A stretch of 64,000 nucleotides of DNA. It comes from Bacteroidota bacterium. Lineage in GTDB: Bacteria; Bacteroidota; Bacteroidia; Chitinophagales; Chitinophagaceae. Numbering within the stretch: the first letter of the stretch is position 1; the number at the start of each line of letters is the position of its first letter. The position numbers and the translations under genes are program-made. Positions 16,287 through 24,626 of the stretch are shown one piece after another. Location: NCBI GenBank assembly GCA_023437225.1, contig JAEZGS010000016.1, positions 186,001 to 250,000 on the forward strand, given 5' to 3'. The notes under the pieces are model-generated. The model did not search any database. It was not told the origin of the DNA and worked only from the letters and a program-made list of their open reading frames with translations.

Positions 16287-18710
16287 ATGGATATGAAAGA
16301 GACGAAATTATTGTTCAGACCTGAAGATGAAATGGATTTCTTACCCATCATTCCTTTAAATGAACACGATGGTGAAAATGGCGTTGAGATTGAGGTTCCG
16401 GCGGAATTGCCTTTGCTGCCCCTGAGGAATACGGTGTTGTTCCCTGGTGTTGTATTGCCTATAACCGTTGGAAGGGACAAGAGTATAAAGGCCGTGAACG
16501 ACGCATATAAGGCTGACAAATTGATTGGTGTGGTTGCGCAAAAAGACAGTGAAGTGGAAGATCCCACTGTAACCGATCTTGAAGATATTGGCACGATTGC
16601 TAAAATTATCAAGCTGATCAAAATGCCCGACGGTGGCACCACGGTGATCATACAGGGAAAGAAGCGATGCAAGGTTTCGACTGTGCTCACAGATGATCCT
16701 TATTTCAAAGCGCAGGTGGAAGTACTCGAAGACGAAGAAGCGCCGCAGACCGAAGACTTTGAAGCTTACGTGTCTAACATAAAGGACCTCGCAGCACAGA
16801 TCATTCAATTATCACCGAACATCCCCTCCGAAGCGGGTTTGATCTTACGCAACATCGAGAGCCCTTCATTCCTGATACATTTTATATCAAGCAACCTTAA
16901 TACAACGCTTGTAGAAAAGCAGCAACTTCTTGAATTAAATCACATCCAGGCACGAGCGGATATTTTGATGCAGTTGCTGCAACGTGAACTACAATTTGCG
17001 GAGTTAAAAAATAAGGTAACAACTAAAACAAAGGCTGAACTGGATAAACAGCAGCGTGAATACTTTCTCCAGCAGCAGCTTAAAAGCATCAAGGACGAGC
17101 TTGGTGGCGATACCAACGATCTTGAAGTGAAGGAGATGCTGAAGAAAGCCGAAACAAAGAAGTGGCCACAGTCGGCAAAGGACATGTTCCAGAAAGGAAT
17201 AGAAAAGCTGGAGCGCATGCATCCCTCCACACCTGATTATTCAGTAGTGTATAATCACCTTGACCTCATGCTCGACCTCCCCTGGGATGAGGTGACAGAA
17301 GATTCTTATGACCTTATCAAAGCAAAAGAAGTTCTTGATAACGATCATTATGGTATGGGCAAGATTAAGGAGCGAATCCTTGAATACCTTGCTGTGCTGA
17401 AGTTGAAGGGCGATATGAAAAGCCCCATACTTTGTTTTGTAGGACCTCCCGGAATAGGCAAGACATCGCTGGGAAGAAGCATCGCCAATGCTGTCGGAAG
17501 AAAATACGTACGTCTGAGTCTGGGTGGTTTGCGCGATGAAAGCGAAGTTCGTGGTCACCGCAAAACCTATATCGGAGCGATGCCCGGACGTATCATTCAG
17601 TCCATTCGCAAAACAAAATCTTCCAACCCGGTAATGATATTGGATGAGATCGATAAAGTAGGAAATGACATGCGAGGGGATCCTTCATCTGCACTTCTCG
17701 AAGTTCTTGACCCCGAACAAAACAATTCATTTTACGACAACTACCTGGAACTGGAATACGATCTGAGCAGAGTTCTGTTCATCGCCACAGCAAATGATAT
17801 CAATAACATTCAGCCCGCGTTACGTGACCGACTGGAGATCATTTACCTCAGCGGATACGCGGTTGAAGAAAAGCTGGAGATCGCACGAAGGCATCTTGTT
17901 CCAAAACAAAGAGAACAACATGGCCTGAAAAATGTGAATTTCCGAATCACCGATAAAGTTTTATTGCGACTCATTCAGGACTATACCCGGGAAAGTGGTG
18001 TTCGAGAGCTGGACCGTCAACTGGCATCGGTGATGCGATACATTGCGCGCGAGTTTGCAATGAATGAGAAGGTCAAGCCGGCTTTGAGTGCTGAAGACAT
18101 TGAAAAAGTGCTGGGCCGCCCACGTTATTCGAACGATATGTATAAGGCTGCAAACATTCCCGGCGTAGCAGTGGGTTTAGCATGGACATATGTTGGCGGC
18201 GATATTCTCTTTGTCGAATCAAGTCTCAGTGAAGGTAAAGGCGAATTGAAGCTAACTGGTAATTTGGGTAACGTGATGAAGGAGAGTGCGCATACAGCGC
18301 TAACATACTTACAGTCAAATGCAAGAAAACTGGGAATCGACCCACACATATTTCATAAGAAAAATATTCATGTACATGTGCCCGAAGGTGCAGTGCCGAA
18401 GGACGGACCAAGCGCTGGTGTTACAATGCTTACCTGTATGGCATCGGCATTAACCGGCCGTAAGGTTCGGTCATTCCTTGCAATGACTGGAGAGATCACT
18501 TTGCGTGGACTTGTGTTGCCGGTTGGTGGAATCAAAGAAAAGATCCTTGCTGCAAAAAGGTCGGGCATAAAAGAGATCGTACTGTGTTGGCAAAATGAAA
18601 AGGACGTACAGGAAATAGATCCGTCATTTATTACCGGCTTGAGATTTCATTATGTCAAAACATTGCAACAGGTTCTTGATATTTCACTACAGGGGAAGCC
18701 TGAAAATTAA
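16287..18710 (+). CDS. lon: ATP-dependent protease Lon (endopeptidase La)
   Basis: An 807-residue AAA+ protease that degrades misfolded and regulatory proteins in the cytoplasm. Domains in order: N-terminal LON substrate domain (about 40-240), coiled region (240-300), AAA+ module with Walker A 'GPPGIGKT' (Lys392) and Walker B 'MILDEID', and the C-terminal peptidase with catalytic Ser709 ('KDGPSAG') and Lys750 ('GGIKEK'). Length is normal for LonA. The gene is monocistronic, with a terminator about 80 bases downstream. Confidence 0.98.
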   Translation: MDMKETKLLFRPEDEMDFLPIIPLNEHDGENGVEIEVPAELPLLPLRNTVLFPGVVLPITVGRDKSIKAVNDAYKADKLIGVVAQKDSEVEDPTVTDLEDIGTIAKIIKLIKMPDGGTTVIIQGKKRCKVSTVLTDDPYFKAQVEVLEDEEAPQTEDFEAYVSNIKDLAAQIIQLSPNIPSEAGLILRNIESPSFLIHFISSNLNTTLVEKQQLLELNHIQARADILMQLLQRELQFAELKNKVTTKTKAELDKQQREYFLQQQLKSIKDELGGDTNDLEVKEMLKKAETKKWPQSAKDMFQKGIEKLERMHPSTPDYSVVYNHLDLMLDLPWDEVTEDSYDLIKAKEVLDNDHYGMGKIKERILEYLAVLKLKGDMKSPILCFVGPPGIGKTSLGRSIANAVGRKYVRLSLGGLRDESEVRGHRKTYIGAMPGRIIQSIRKTKSSNPVMILDEIDKVGNDMRGDPSSALLEVLDPEQNNSFYDNYLELEYDLSRVLFIATANDINNIQPALRDRLEIIYLSGYAVEEKLEIARRHLVPKQREQHGLKNVNFRITDKVLLRLIQDYTRESGVRELDRQLASVMRYIAREFAMNEKVKPALSAEDIEKVLGRPRYSNDMYKAANIPGVAVGLAWTYVGGDILFVESSLSEGKGELKLTGNLGNVMKESAHTALTYLQSNARKLGIDPHIFHKKNIHVHVPEGAVPKDGPSAGVTMLTCMASALTGRKVRSFLAMTGEITLRGLVLPVGGIKEKILAAKRSGIKEIVLCWQNEKDVQEIDPSFITGLRFHYVKTLQQVLDISLQGKPEN

Positions 18711-18753
18711 CATTAAGGTAATATTCGACTGAATTTTTGAAAGCCATTCATTT

Positions 18754-18761
18754 TATCTTTG
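18754..18761 (+). promoter_or_regulatory. -7 element in the lon downstream region
   Basis: TATCTTTG is a perfect TAnnTTTG match. The only thing downstream on this strand is a five-codon ORF (18771-18788) and a terminator, so it would make a transcript of roughly 50 nt. Confidence 0.35.
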
Positions 18762-18790
18762 TGCTTTCATATGGCAAGCAATCGTTAGTG

Positions 18791-18817
18791 GCCCGTTGTT
18801 TCTACAATGGGCTTTTT
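18791..18817 (+). terminator. Intrinsic terminator downstream of lon
   Basis: An 8-bp stem with one G-T pair (18791-18798 with 18805-18812), a 6-nt loop and a T run. It is the first terminator-like structure after lon. Confidence 0.85.
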
Positions 18818-18836
18818 ATTTTGTGCCTTTAGAAGT

Positions 18837-19778
18837 TCATTTAACGATCACGCGACTGACGCCATAATACTTTCTGAGTGAGTCTTTGATGCGAGCTGTG
18901 TCTGCGGGAGATGCGGGTAACTGAAAATACAAAGCGAAAAAGCTTGAATCCGCATTTGTTTCCAATTGGATATCCTGCATATTATTTTTGATCTGTTGGT
19001 ATCTTCTTACAGCCCGCACTTTATTATCCGTTTGTTCAATTACAAATCTATAAGCGCCCTGTTGTTGAGCCAATGCATTCGGCTCTTGTCCGGATGTATT
19101 TGGAGAATACTGGTTTGCGCTGTCTGAAAACAGACGCGTCGTGTCCGGTATAATCGGTCTTTGTTGTAAAGTATCCTGTTGGAAAATGTTTGCGCTATCA
19201 ACCCCATTGGAATCATTAGGATTTGCCTGCTTGTTTGAGCTATAAACGATATAGCCGCCATATATAATTGCAGCAAGGCCTACAAGAACAGCAACCGCTA
19301 TCAGGAGTTGTTTCGGAAGATTGTTCGATTGTTGCCTATAAGAGGGGGAGTCGAAGCGCTGTAGTGCATCTTCACTGCTGATCTCTTCATGCGGCACTTC
19401 AAGCCTGTCGACCAATGGCAGACCTGGTATGAATTCATAAGAACCCTGCCTGGTTTTTTGAAGTGTTCCAATACCTTCAAAGTAAAAAGGCTTGCCAATA
19501 TTCAGCAGAATTTTTCCATCTGAAAGATAGGATTCGAGATCTGACTCTGCCAGGGGCCGGATCTTTCCCGTCTCGGCGCGTATGAAATCGATCAGTGTTT
19601 CATCAGGACGTAACACAGGCTGTTGAACATATCGAATATGCTGGTATATATCGGAAAAGTTCTTATCCGTTGTTTCAGGAATAGGAACATTCGGATCTAA
19701 AGTGAAAACGCCGATGCCGGGGAGAGATAAGGTCTTATGCTGGTATAAATACTTTCCAAAAATTGCCGATAACTTCAA
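18837..19778 (-). CDS. HU-CCDC81-type domain protein with transmembrane segment and SPOR-like C-terminus
   Basis: A 313-residue protein. Residues 1-130 resemble the bacterial HU-CCDC81 double domain (an HU/IHF-like fold). One membrane segment spans about 158-180, followed by a Ser/Asn/Gln-rich linker and a C-terminal ~75-residue domain that looks like SPOR, which binds denuded peptidoglycan in other proteins. The likely layout is cytoplasmic HU-like head and periplasmic SPOR tail. The only start giving the full N-terminal domain is TTG at 19778; a stop lies five codons upstream. Function is unknown, possibly linking cell wall and cytoplasm. Confidence 0.8.
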   Translation of the reverse strand: MKLSAIFGKYLYQHKTLSLPGIGVFTLDPNVPIPETTDKNFSDIYQHIRYVQQPVLRPDETLIDFIRAETGKIRPLAESDLESYLSDGKILLNIGKPFYFEGIGTLQKTRQGSYEFIPGLPLVDRLEVPHEEISSEDALQRFDSPSYRQQSNNLPKQLLIAVAVLVGLAAIIYGGYIVYSSNKQANPNDSNGVDSANIFQQDTLQQRPIIPDTTRLFSDSANQYSPNTSGQEPNALAQQQGAYRFVIEQTDNKVRAVRRYQQIKNNMQDIQLETNADSSFFALYFQLPASPADTARIKDSLRKYYGVSRVIVK

Positions 19779-19864
19779 AATGACTTGGATTTAGGCGCCA
19801 ATTTAGGGAATAATCTCAATATGGAACGTTTTGATCGAATTCACGTCAATGGCATGTATAAGTT

Positions 19865-19876
19865 TATCTTTGCATT
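19865..19876 (+). promoter_or_regulatory. -7 element directly before the 19877 gene (leaderless arrangement)
   Basis: TATCTTTG is a perfect TAnnTTTG match, followed by exactly four bases and the ATG at 19877. The transcript should start at or next to the start codon. Confidence 0.55.
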
Positions 19877-20248
19877 ATGCTCACAGAAAGAGAGAAGGAA
19901 TTTGTCGAATATTGGGAAGCGAATCGACTTCATCAAAAAAAAATATTTACTCAATTTATCTCTGGCATACCACTGGGATTGCTCTTCGCGTTACCGGTTA
20001 TGCTGATATTATTCACCGGTCGGTTATGGTATCGCCGCGCCGACATGGTTGCATATTCCAGCGCAAGTCCTTTGTTTATTAGTATTGCAGTATTTATTAT
20101 TGCGATCTTTTTTGCGGTGTTTAATAAACGGCATCAGTGGGAAATGAAGGAGCAACAGTATCTTGAGTTGAAAGCAAAAGAAAACGCTGCAGCAAAAAGA
20201 GATGCAGCGGAATTGAATAATACCATGTCCAATAGCAGCAACAAATAA
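19877..20248 (+). CDS. Small two-helix membrane protein, unknown function
   Basis: A 123-residue protein with a soluble N-terminus, two membrane segments (about residues 27-47 and 62-83), and a long charged helix rich in Glu, Lys and Ala (about 88-115) that may form a coiled coil. I do not recognise a named family. The ATG is supported by the -7 element four bases upstream. It is followed at 8 bases by an FKBP lipoprotein gene and then serine deaminase, so it probably leads a three-gene operon. Confidence 0.8.
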   Translation: MLTEREKEFVEYWEANRLHQKKIFTQFISGIPLGLLFALPVMLILFTGRLWYRRADMVAYSSASPLFISIAVFIIAIFFAVFNKRHQWEMKEQQYLELKAKENAAAKRDAAELNNTMSNSSNK

Positions 20249-20256
20249 AACCAATT

Positions 20257-20751
20257 ATGAAGAAAGTTTTTGTGACCCTGTTTCTTGCAGCATTAGTGTT
20301 TACGGGGTGTTTGAAAAAAGAAACGGGTTGCCCGTATGGCTCGGCACAGGTAACTGTTCCGGCATCTGAAGATCAGGCCGTGAGAGATTACCTGGCGGCG
20401 AATTCTATCAATGCGCAAAAGCATTCGAGCGGCGTTTATTATGAGATCGTATCTGAAGGCACTGGTGTAACTCCGGATCTTTGTTCGCAGATCCAGGTGG
20501 CTTATGTGGGTAAGCTTACAACTGGTACAACATTCGATTCTAACAACAATGCAATTTTTGTATTAGGATCATTGATCGAAGGCTGGAAGAAAGGATTGCC
20601 ATTGATCAAAAGTGGTGGAAGGATCCGGTTGTATATACCGCCAGCTCTAGGCTATGGCAATGTTGATGTGAAAGATCAAAATAATACTGTTGTGGTTCCA
20701 CGCAATTCTGTTCTCGTTTTTGATGTGACCCTCACTTCAGTTCAAAACTAA
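20257..20751 (+). CDS. FKBP-type peptidyl-prolyl cis-trans isomerase, lipoprotein
   Basis: A 164-residue predicted lipoprotein with a lipobox at Cys18 ('FTGC'). The C-terminal ~110 residues are an FKBP domain: 'VAYVGKLTTGTTFDSN', 'GWKKGLPLIKSGGRIRLYIPP', 'LGYG' and a final 'LVFDVTLTSV'. It should assist protein folding in the periplasm. An extra Cys25 near the anchor is unusual but has no clear role. It lies 8 bases after the small membrane protein and 21 bases before sdaA. Confidence 0.93.
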   Translation: MKKVFVTLFLAALVFTGCLKKETGCPYGSAQVTVPASEDQAVRDYLAANSINAQKHSSGVYYEIVSEGTGVTPDLCSQIQVAYVGKLTTGTTFDSNNNAIFVLGSLIEGWKKGLPLIKSGGRIRLYIPPALGYGNVDVKDQNNTVVVPRNSVLVFDVTLTSVQN

Positions 20752-20772
20752 ATCGCTCATTAAACCAATCAT

Positions 20773-22200
20773 TTGCCACACGAATCCATTTCCGTTTTCG
20801 ATATATTTAAGATCGGTGTAGGTCCTTCGAGTTCTCACACATTAGGACCATGGCGGGCTGCGCAGCAATTCGTTCACTCGATACGGCGACAATACGCCCT
20901 GGCGGAAGTGGATTCTGTTCATGTACTACTCTATGGATCGCTTGCAAAGACGGGGCGCGGACACGGTACGGACGTAGCCATCTTATTAGGTTTGTCGGGC
21001 GAAGACCCTGTTACCACTGAGGTGGAACTCATACAACCACGAATAGACGCAATAAATACGTCATTGTCGCTTCGCCTGGGTGGAGAGCACACTATTGCTT
21101 TCAACCCCGTTACCGATATAGAATTTCTGTTTACCGAATCACTGCCATTTCATCCAAATGCTGTCACCTTTCTGTGCAGACTTAGCAACCAGGAACAAAT
21201 AGCAGAAACCTATTATTCCATTGGAGGCGGATTCGTTGTGCAAGAGGGACAGCGGCCTAAGGCGACTGAAACTGTTCAACTTCCTTTTCCTATTGACAGG
21301 GCTGAAGACCTGCTCCACTGGTGTAGGAAAACAGGGTTGTCCATCAGTGAAGTAGTTTTGGAAAATGAATCGGTATGGCGTCCGGAAATACAAACAAAAC
21401 AACAGATGCTGCGCATCTGGGATGTGATGCGCGAATGTATCTACCGCGGGTGTCATACTCCAGGCATGTTGCCCGGGGGTTTGAATGTTCGTCGTCGGGC
21501 ATCTGAACTAAACCGTAGGTTATTGAAGGATCAGCAGTATTCAGATTATGAAGGCTGGGCGCAGGCTATTCGAAAAGGTGGCCATGATTTTAAATACATC
21601 CTTGACTGGGTAAGTTGTTTTGCGCTTGCGGTCAATGAAGAAAACGCCTCCTTCGGCCGGGTGGTCACGGCACCTACAAACGGAGCAGCGGGAGTGATCC
21701 CTGCAGTTCTACAGTATTTAGTCATATTCAATGAAGGGATCACTGAAGAAAAGATCCTATCGTTTATGTTCACCGCCGCAGAGATCGGAAGCATATTTAA
21801 GAAAGGCGCCACCATAAGCGCCGCGATGGGTGGGTGCCAGGCCGAAATTGGCGTGTCTTCTGCAATGGCGGCTGCAGGTTTAACGGAGGCATTGGGAGGA
21901 ACCCAGCGCCAGGCATTGATGTCTGCCGAAATTGCGATGGAGCACCATTTGGGGCTTACCTGCGATCCGATTGGAGGACTTGTACAAGTGCCCTGTATTG
22001 AGAGAAACACCATGGGAGCTATCAAAGCAATCACTGCTTCGCAACTCGCACTTCAAAGCATGCCTGATTTTGCAAAAGTTTCCCTGGATGCGGTCATCAA
22101 AACCATGTGGGATACGGCAAAGGACATGAGCTTCAAGTACAAAGAAACCGCTGAAGGAGGACTTGCGGTAAACATCCCGATTAGTTTGCCTGAATGCTGA
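20773..22200 (+). CDS. sdaA: L-serine ammonia-lyase, iron-sulfur-dependent, single-chain
   Basis: Deaminates L-serine to pyruvate and ammonia with a [4Fe-4S] cluster. The 475-residue protein fuses the beta domain (N-terminal 'KIGVGPSSSHTLGPWRAA') and the alpha domain ('APTNGAAGVIPA', 'GGCQAEIGVSSAMAAAG', 'CDPIGGLVQVPCIERN'), which supply the cluster cysteines. The start codon appears to be TTG at 20773: it gives the canonical beginning and there is no in-frame ATG nearby. A weak start may keep expression low. It converges on a small plug-like gene, with an octamer repeat tract right after its stop. Confidence 0.95.
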   Translation: MPHESISVFDIFKIGVGPSSSHTLGPWRAAQQFVHSIRRQYALAEVDSVHVLLYGSLAKTGRGHGTDVAILLGLSGEDPVTTEVELIQPRIDAINTSLSLRLGGEHTIAFNPVTDIEFLFTESLPFHPNAVTFLCRLSNQEQIAETYYSIGGGFVVQEGQRPKATETVQLPFPIDRAEDLLHWCRKTGLSISEVVLENESVWRPEIQTKQQMLRIWDVMRECIYRGCHTPGMLPGGLNVRRRASELNRRLLKDQQYSDYEGWAQAIRKGGHDFKYILDWVSCFALAVNEENASFGRVVTAPTNGAAGVIPAVLQYLVIFNEGITEEKILSFMFTAAEIGSIFKKGATISAAMGGCQAEIGVSSAMAAAGLTEALGGTQRQALMSAEIAMEHHLGLTCDPIGGLVQVPCIERNTMGAIKAITASQLALQSMPDFAKVSLDAVIKTMWDTAKDMSFKYKETAEGGLAVNIPISLPEC

Positions 22201-22206
22201 CAGGAG

Positions 22207-22269
22207 ACCGATTACCGATTCACCGACTACCGATTCACCGATTCACTGATTCACCGACTACCGATTACC
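22207..22269. repeat. Degenerate octamer tandem repeat tract
   Basis: About eight imperfect copies of ACCGATTC (variants ACCGACT, ACTGATTC, ACCGATT) stand head to tail between two converging genes and overlap the last codons of the gene at 22251. There is no ordinary terminator in this junction. Confidence 0.85.
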
Positions 22270-22550
22270 TTCGCCCCTGGCTGTTTTTTCTTGCGGATGA
22301 ATTCTTTTGATTCGATGAAAACCACGCCATTTCTACCTTTCTCACCAAATTTTTCTATTGCCTTTTCGTCCTTAAATACAGTAACTGTAGCAATTTCCCC
22401 GGGAGCAACCTTCTGTAGCTCTGCAGGTGCGATCTCCACACTGTCCAGGTAATACACCGGTTCCATCACCGAGGTGCGCGTTGTCTGTTGTGCGTTCACT
22501 CCGTGAAGCGACGCAATCAGTATTAACATTAATATCAACCCTCTTTTCAT
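22251..22550 (-). CDS. Small secreted protein resembling a TonB-dependent receptor plug fragment
   Basis: A 99-residue protein with a signal peptide (cleavage near 'GVNAQ'). The mature ~78 residues look like the secondary-structure core of a plug domain: a 'YYLDSVEIAPAEL' strand, then 'ATVTVFKDEKAIEKFGEKG', then 'GVVFIESKEF'. Similar short modules occur in SusC plugs and at the end of some BlaR1-like proteins. No barrel follows, so it cannot be a transporter by itself. The last codons lie in the octamer repeat tract. A TATCTTCG -7-like element is about 20 bases upstream of the ATG. Confidence 0.7.
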   Translation of the reverse strand: MKRGLILMLILIASLHGVNAQQTTRTSVMEPVYYLDSVEIAPAELQKVAPGEIATVTVFKDEKAIEKFGEKGRNGVVFIESKEFIRKKKQPGAKVIGSR

Positions 22551-22659
22551 GTCTTCGTATTTGCGCCGCGAAGATACGCATACATTCCCTATGGCCGGAC
22601 ATTAAAAGTGCCCCTTATGCAGGAGCACCGATTTGTAGTTGTCTATGTAAATAGTTTAT

Positions 22660-23238
22660 CTACTTATTGGAAGGAGGCAACAACACTCCATCGATTACAT
22701 GAATGATGCCGTTGGATGCCGGTATAGAAGTAACGATCGTAGCGGTTTCATTTACCATCACTTTTCCGTCTTTTACGGAGATCTTAATATTTCCTCCATT
22801 CGCCTGGCCAATCGATTGACCGTCCTGGAAGTTCTCCGGTTTGAAAACACCTAATGATACATGGTATTGCAGGATATCCTGCAACTGCTCCCGCTGCGCG
22901 TCTTTCATGAGATTATCGACGGTGCCCGAAGGTAATTTGTCGAATGCTGCATTCGTTGGAGCAAAGACAGTGAATGGTCCGGCATTGGATAGGGCGTTTA
23001 CGAGTTGCGCTTGTTTAACCGCGGCTACAAGTGTTGTATGATCTTTACTTGTAGAAGCTACCTGGACTACATTTTTTTGCGATACGTCATCCTGAACATT
23101 CAATTGACCGACTTCGCCAGTAGGGGCAGCAGCGTCTGTTTGTGTGGCTGAGTCATCGCCAGAGCTATCAGCACATGAGAAAACGAGGCATAAACTTGAA
23201 GCTACAAGCAGATGCCTGAAAATTTTTTTAATGATCAT
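22660..23238 (-). CDS. Fasciclin (FAS1) domain lipoprotein
   Basis: A 192-residue predicted lipoprotein with a lipobox at Cys22 ('VFSC'), an acidic low-complexity linker (residues 24-45), and a single FAS1 domain from about 55 to 190. Conserved FAS1 motifs 'GPFTVFAPTNAAF' and 'NGIIHVIDGVLLP' are present. FAS1 domains act in adhesion and cell-surface interaction, but a specific partner is unknown. The gene stands alone between converging and codirectional neighbours. Confidence 0.92.
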   Translation of the reverse strand: MIIKKIFRHLLVASSLCLVFSCADSSGDDSATQTDAAAPTGEVGQLNVQDDVSQKNVVQVASTSKDHTTLVAAVKQAQLVNALSNAGPFTVFAPTNAAFDKLPSGTVDNLMKDAQREQLQDILQYHVSLGVFKPENFQDGQSIGQANGGNIKISVKDGKVMVNETATIVTSIPASNGIIHVIDGVLLPPSNK

Positions 23239-23358
23239 GAAACAGGTTTTTAGGTGAGTTATTTACAAACATATCCGGCCATATGATTGGCTTTTATGCG
23301 TTCAATCATAAACCTCTTTATTTTTCACCTATAACGCAAAAATCAAACCCGTCGATGA

Positions 23359-24531
23359 CTAATTCAGCAGGGGATTTATCTCGATCTCTTTCTGATCGAT
23401 CTGGGTATAATCGCGGATTTCATTGTACAGGGTGTCCCGCTCTATCGGTTGCCGGCCCGCCTGTTTGATCAGCGTTACCAGTTCAGCGGTGTTCATGGAA
23501 GGGTTCTGTTCTTCAGAGCCGGCCATGGAATAGATCTTTGTAGAATCGTCGATCGTTCCGTCGATATCATTTACGCCGAAGCTTAACGTTAATTGGGCAT
23601 TATGACGACCCAGCATGGGCCAGTAGGCTTTAAGATGTCTGAAGTTGTCCATGTACAGGCGGGAAACGGCGTACATCTTCAGATCTTCTATGATGGTAGC
23701 TTCCGCAACATTACTCATAGCATTGTTTTGGTTACGGAACTTGAGAGGAATAAATGTATTGAAACCGCCAGTTCTGTCTTGCAAACTGCGCAATCTTTCC
23801 ATATGATCAACCCGATGCCAGTATTGTTCAATATGTCCATAAAGTAAGGTTGCATTACTATGCATACCAAGCTGGTGTGCCGCTTCATGAATGGCAAGCC
23901 ATCCATTAGCATCCACTTTATCGTCGCAGATCTGCATACGGATCTCTGGATGAAAAATTTCGGCCCCACCGCCTGGAAGCGAATCCAGACCTGCCTCCTG
24001 GAGATATTTCATGCCTTCGATATTACTTACTTTCGCTTTACGGAACATGTAATCTAACTCCACCGGAGTAAAGCCCTTTATATGAAGCTCCGGCCTGTGT
24101 GCCTTGATCTTCCTAAGCAGGTCTGCAAAGAACTCAAGATTAAGCTTGGGGTGAACTCCACCAACAATGTGAACTTCAGTCACAGGCTTCCCGTCGTAAC
24201 TTTTTACGATGTCCAGCATCTGGTCATTGGTCAGCTCCCAGCCTTCCTCACGATGCGCATACAGGCGGGAATAAGAACAGAAATTGCAGGAAAACACACA
24301 GATGTTTGTGGGCTCGATGTGGAAGTTGCGGTTGAAATAAGTACGGTTACCATGCTCCCTCTCCCTGACATGATTGGCAAGTGCTCCCACGAAAGGCAGA
24401 CTCGCTTTCTCGAAAAGTGCAACACCTTCTTCCGGAGTGATTCTTTCCTGGTTATATATCTTTTCGGCAATTCTGCGTATCACGAGATCTTTCTCTGCAC
24501 CGATAATTGTTGTAATTCCTGTGTTCATCAT
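23359..24531 (-). CDS. mqnE: Aminodeoxyfutalosine synthase (radical SAM)
   Basis: Joins the MqnA product to the adenosyl radical to form aminodeoxyfutalosine in the futalosine route to menaquinone. The 390-residue protein has the radical-SAM motif Cys78-x3-Cys82-x2-Cys85 ('CVFSCNFC'), followed by 'SYSRLYAHREEGWEL' and the C-terminal 'MAGSEEQNPSM', which fits MqnE better than the related MqnC. Other futalosine genes are not in the window. A perfect TAACTTTG -7 element lies about 20 bases upstream of the ATG. Confidence 0.94.
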   Translation of the reverse strand: MMNTGITTIIGAEKDLVIRRIAEKIYNQERITPEEGVALFEKASLPFVGALANHVREREHGNRTYFNRNFHIEPTNICVFSCNFCSYSRLYAHREEGWELTNDQMLDIVKSYDGKPVTEVHIVGGVHPKLNLEFFADLLRKIKAHRPELHIKGFTPVELDYMFRKAKVSNIEGMKYLQEAGLDSLPGGGAEIFHPEIRMQICDDKVDANGWLAIHEAAHQLGMHSNATLLYGHIEQYWHRVDHMERLRSLQDRTGGFNTFIPLKFRNQNNAMSNVAEATIIEDLKMYAVSRLYMDNFRHLKAYWPMLGRHNAQLTLSFGVNDIDGTIDDSTKIYSMAGSEEQNPSMNTAELVTLIKQAGRQPIERDTLYNEIRDYTQIDQKEIEINPLLN

Positions 24532-24551
24532 TGATTGATTATAAGGCCGGG

Positions 24552-24559
24552 CAAAGTTA
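24552..24559 (-). promoter_or_regulatory. -7 element of mqnE
   Basis: TAACTTTG on the minus strand fits TAnnTTTG exactly and predicts a leader of roughly 15 nt. Confidence 0.45.
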
Positions 24560-24626
24560 CGCCATAAACATGTACTTTATCCGGGCGGTCACTATGACCT
24601 TTGTTAGCCAGACTTCTGACAAGAGT

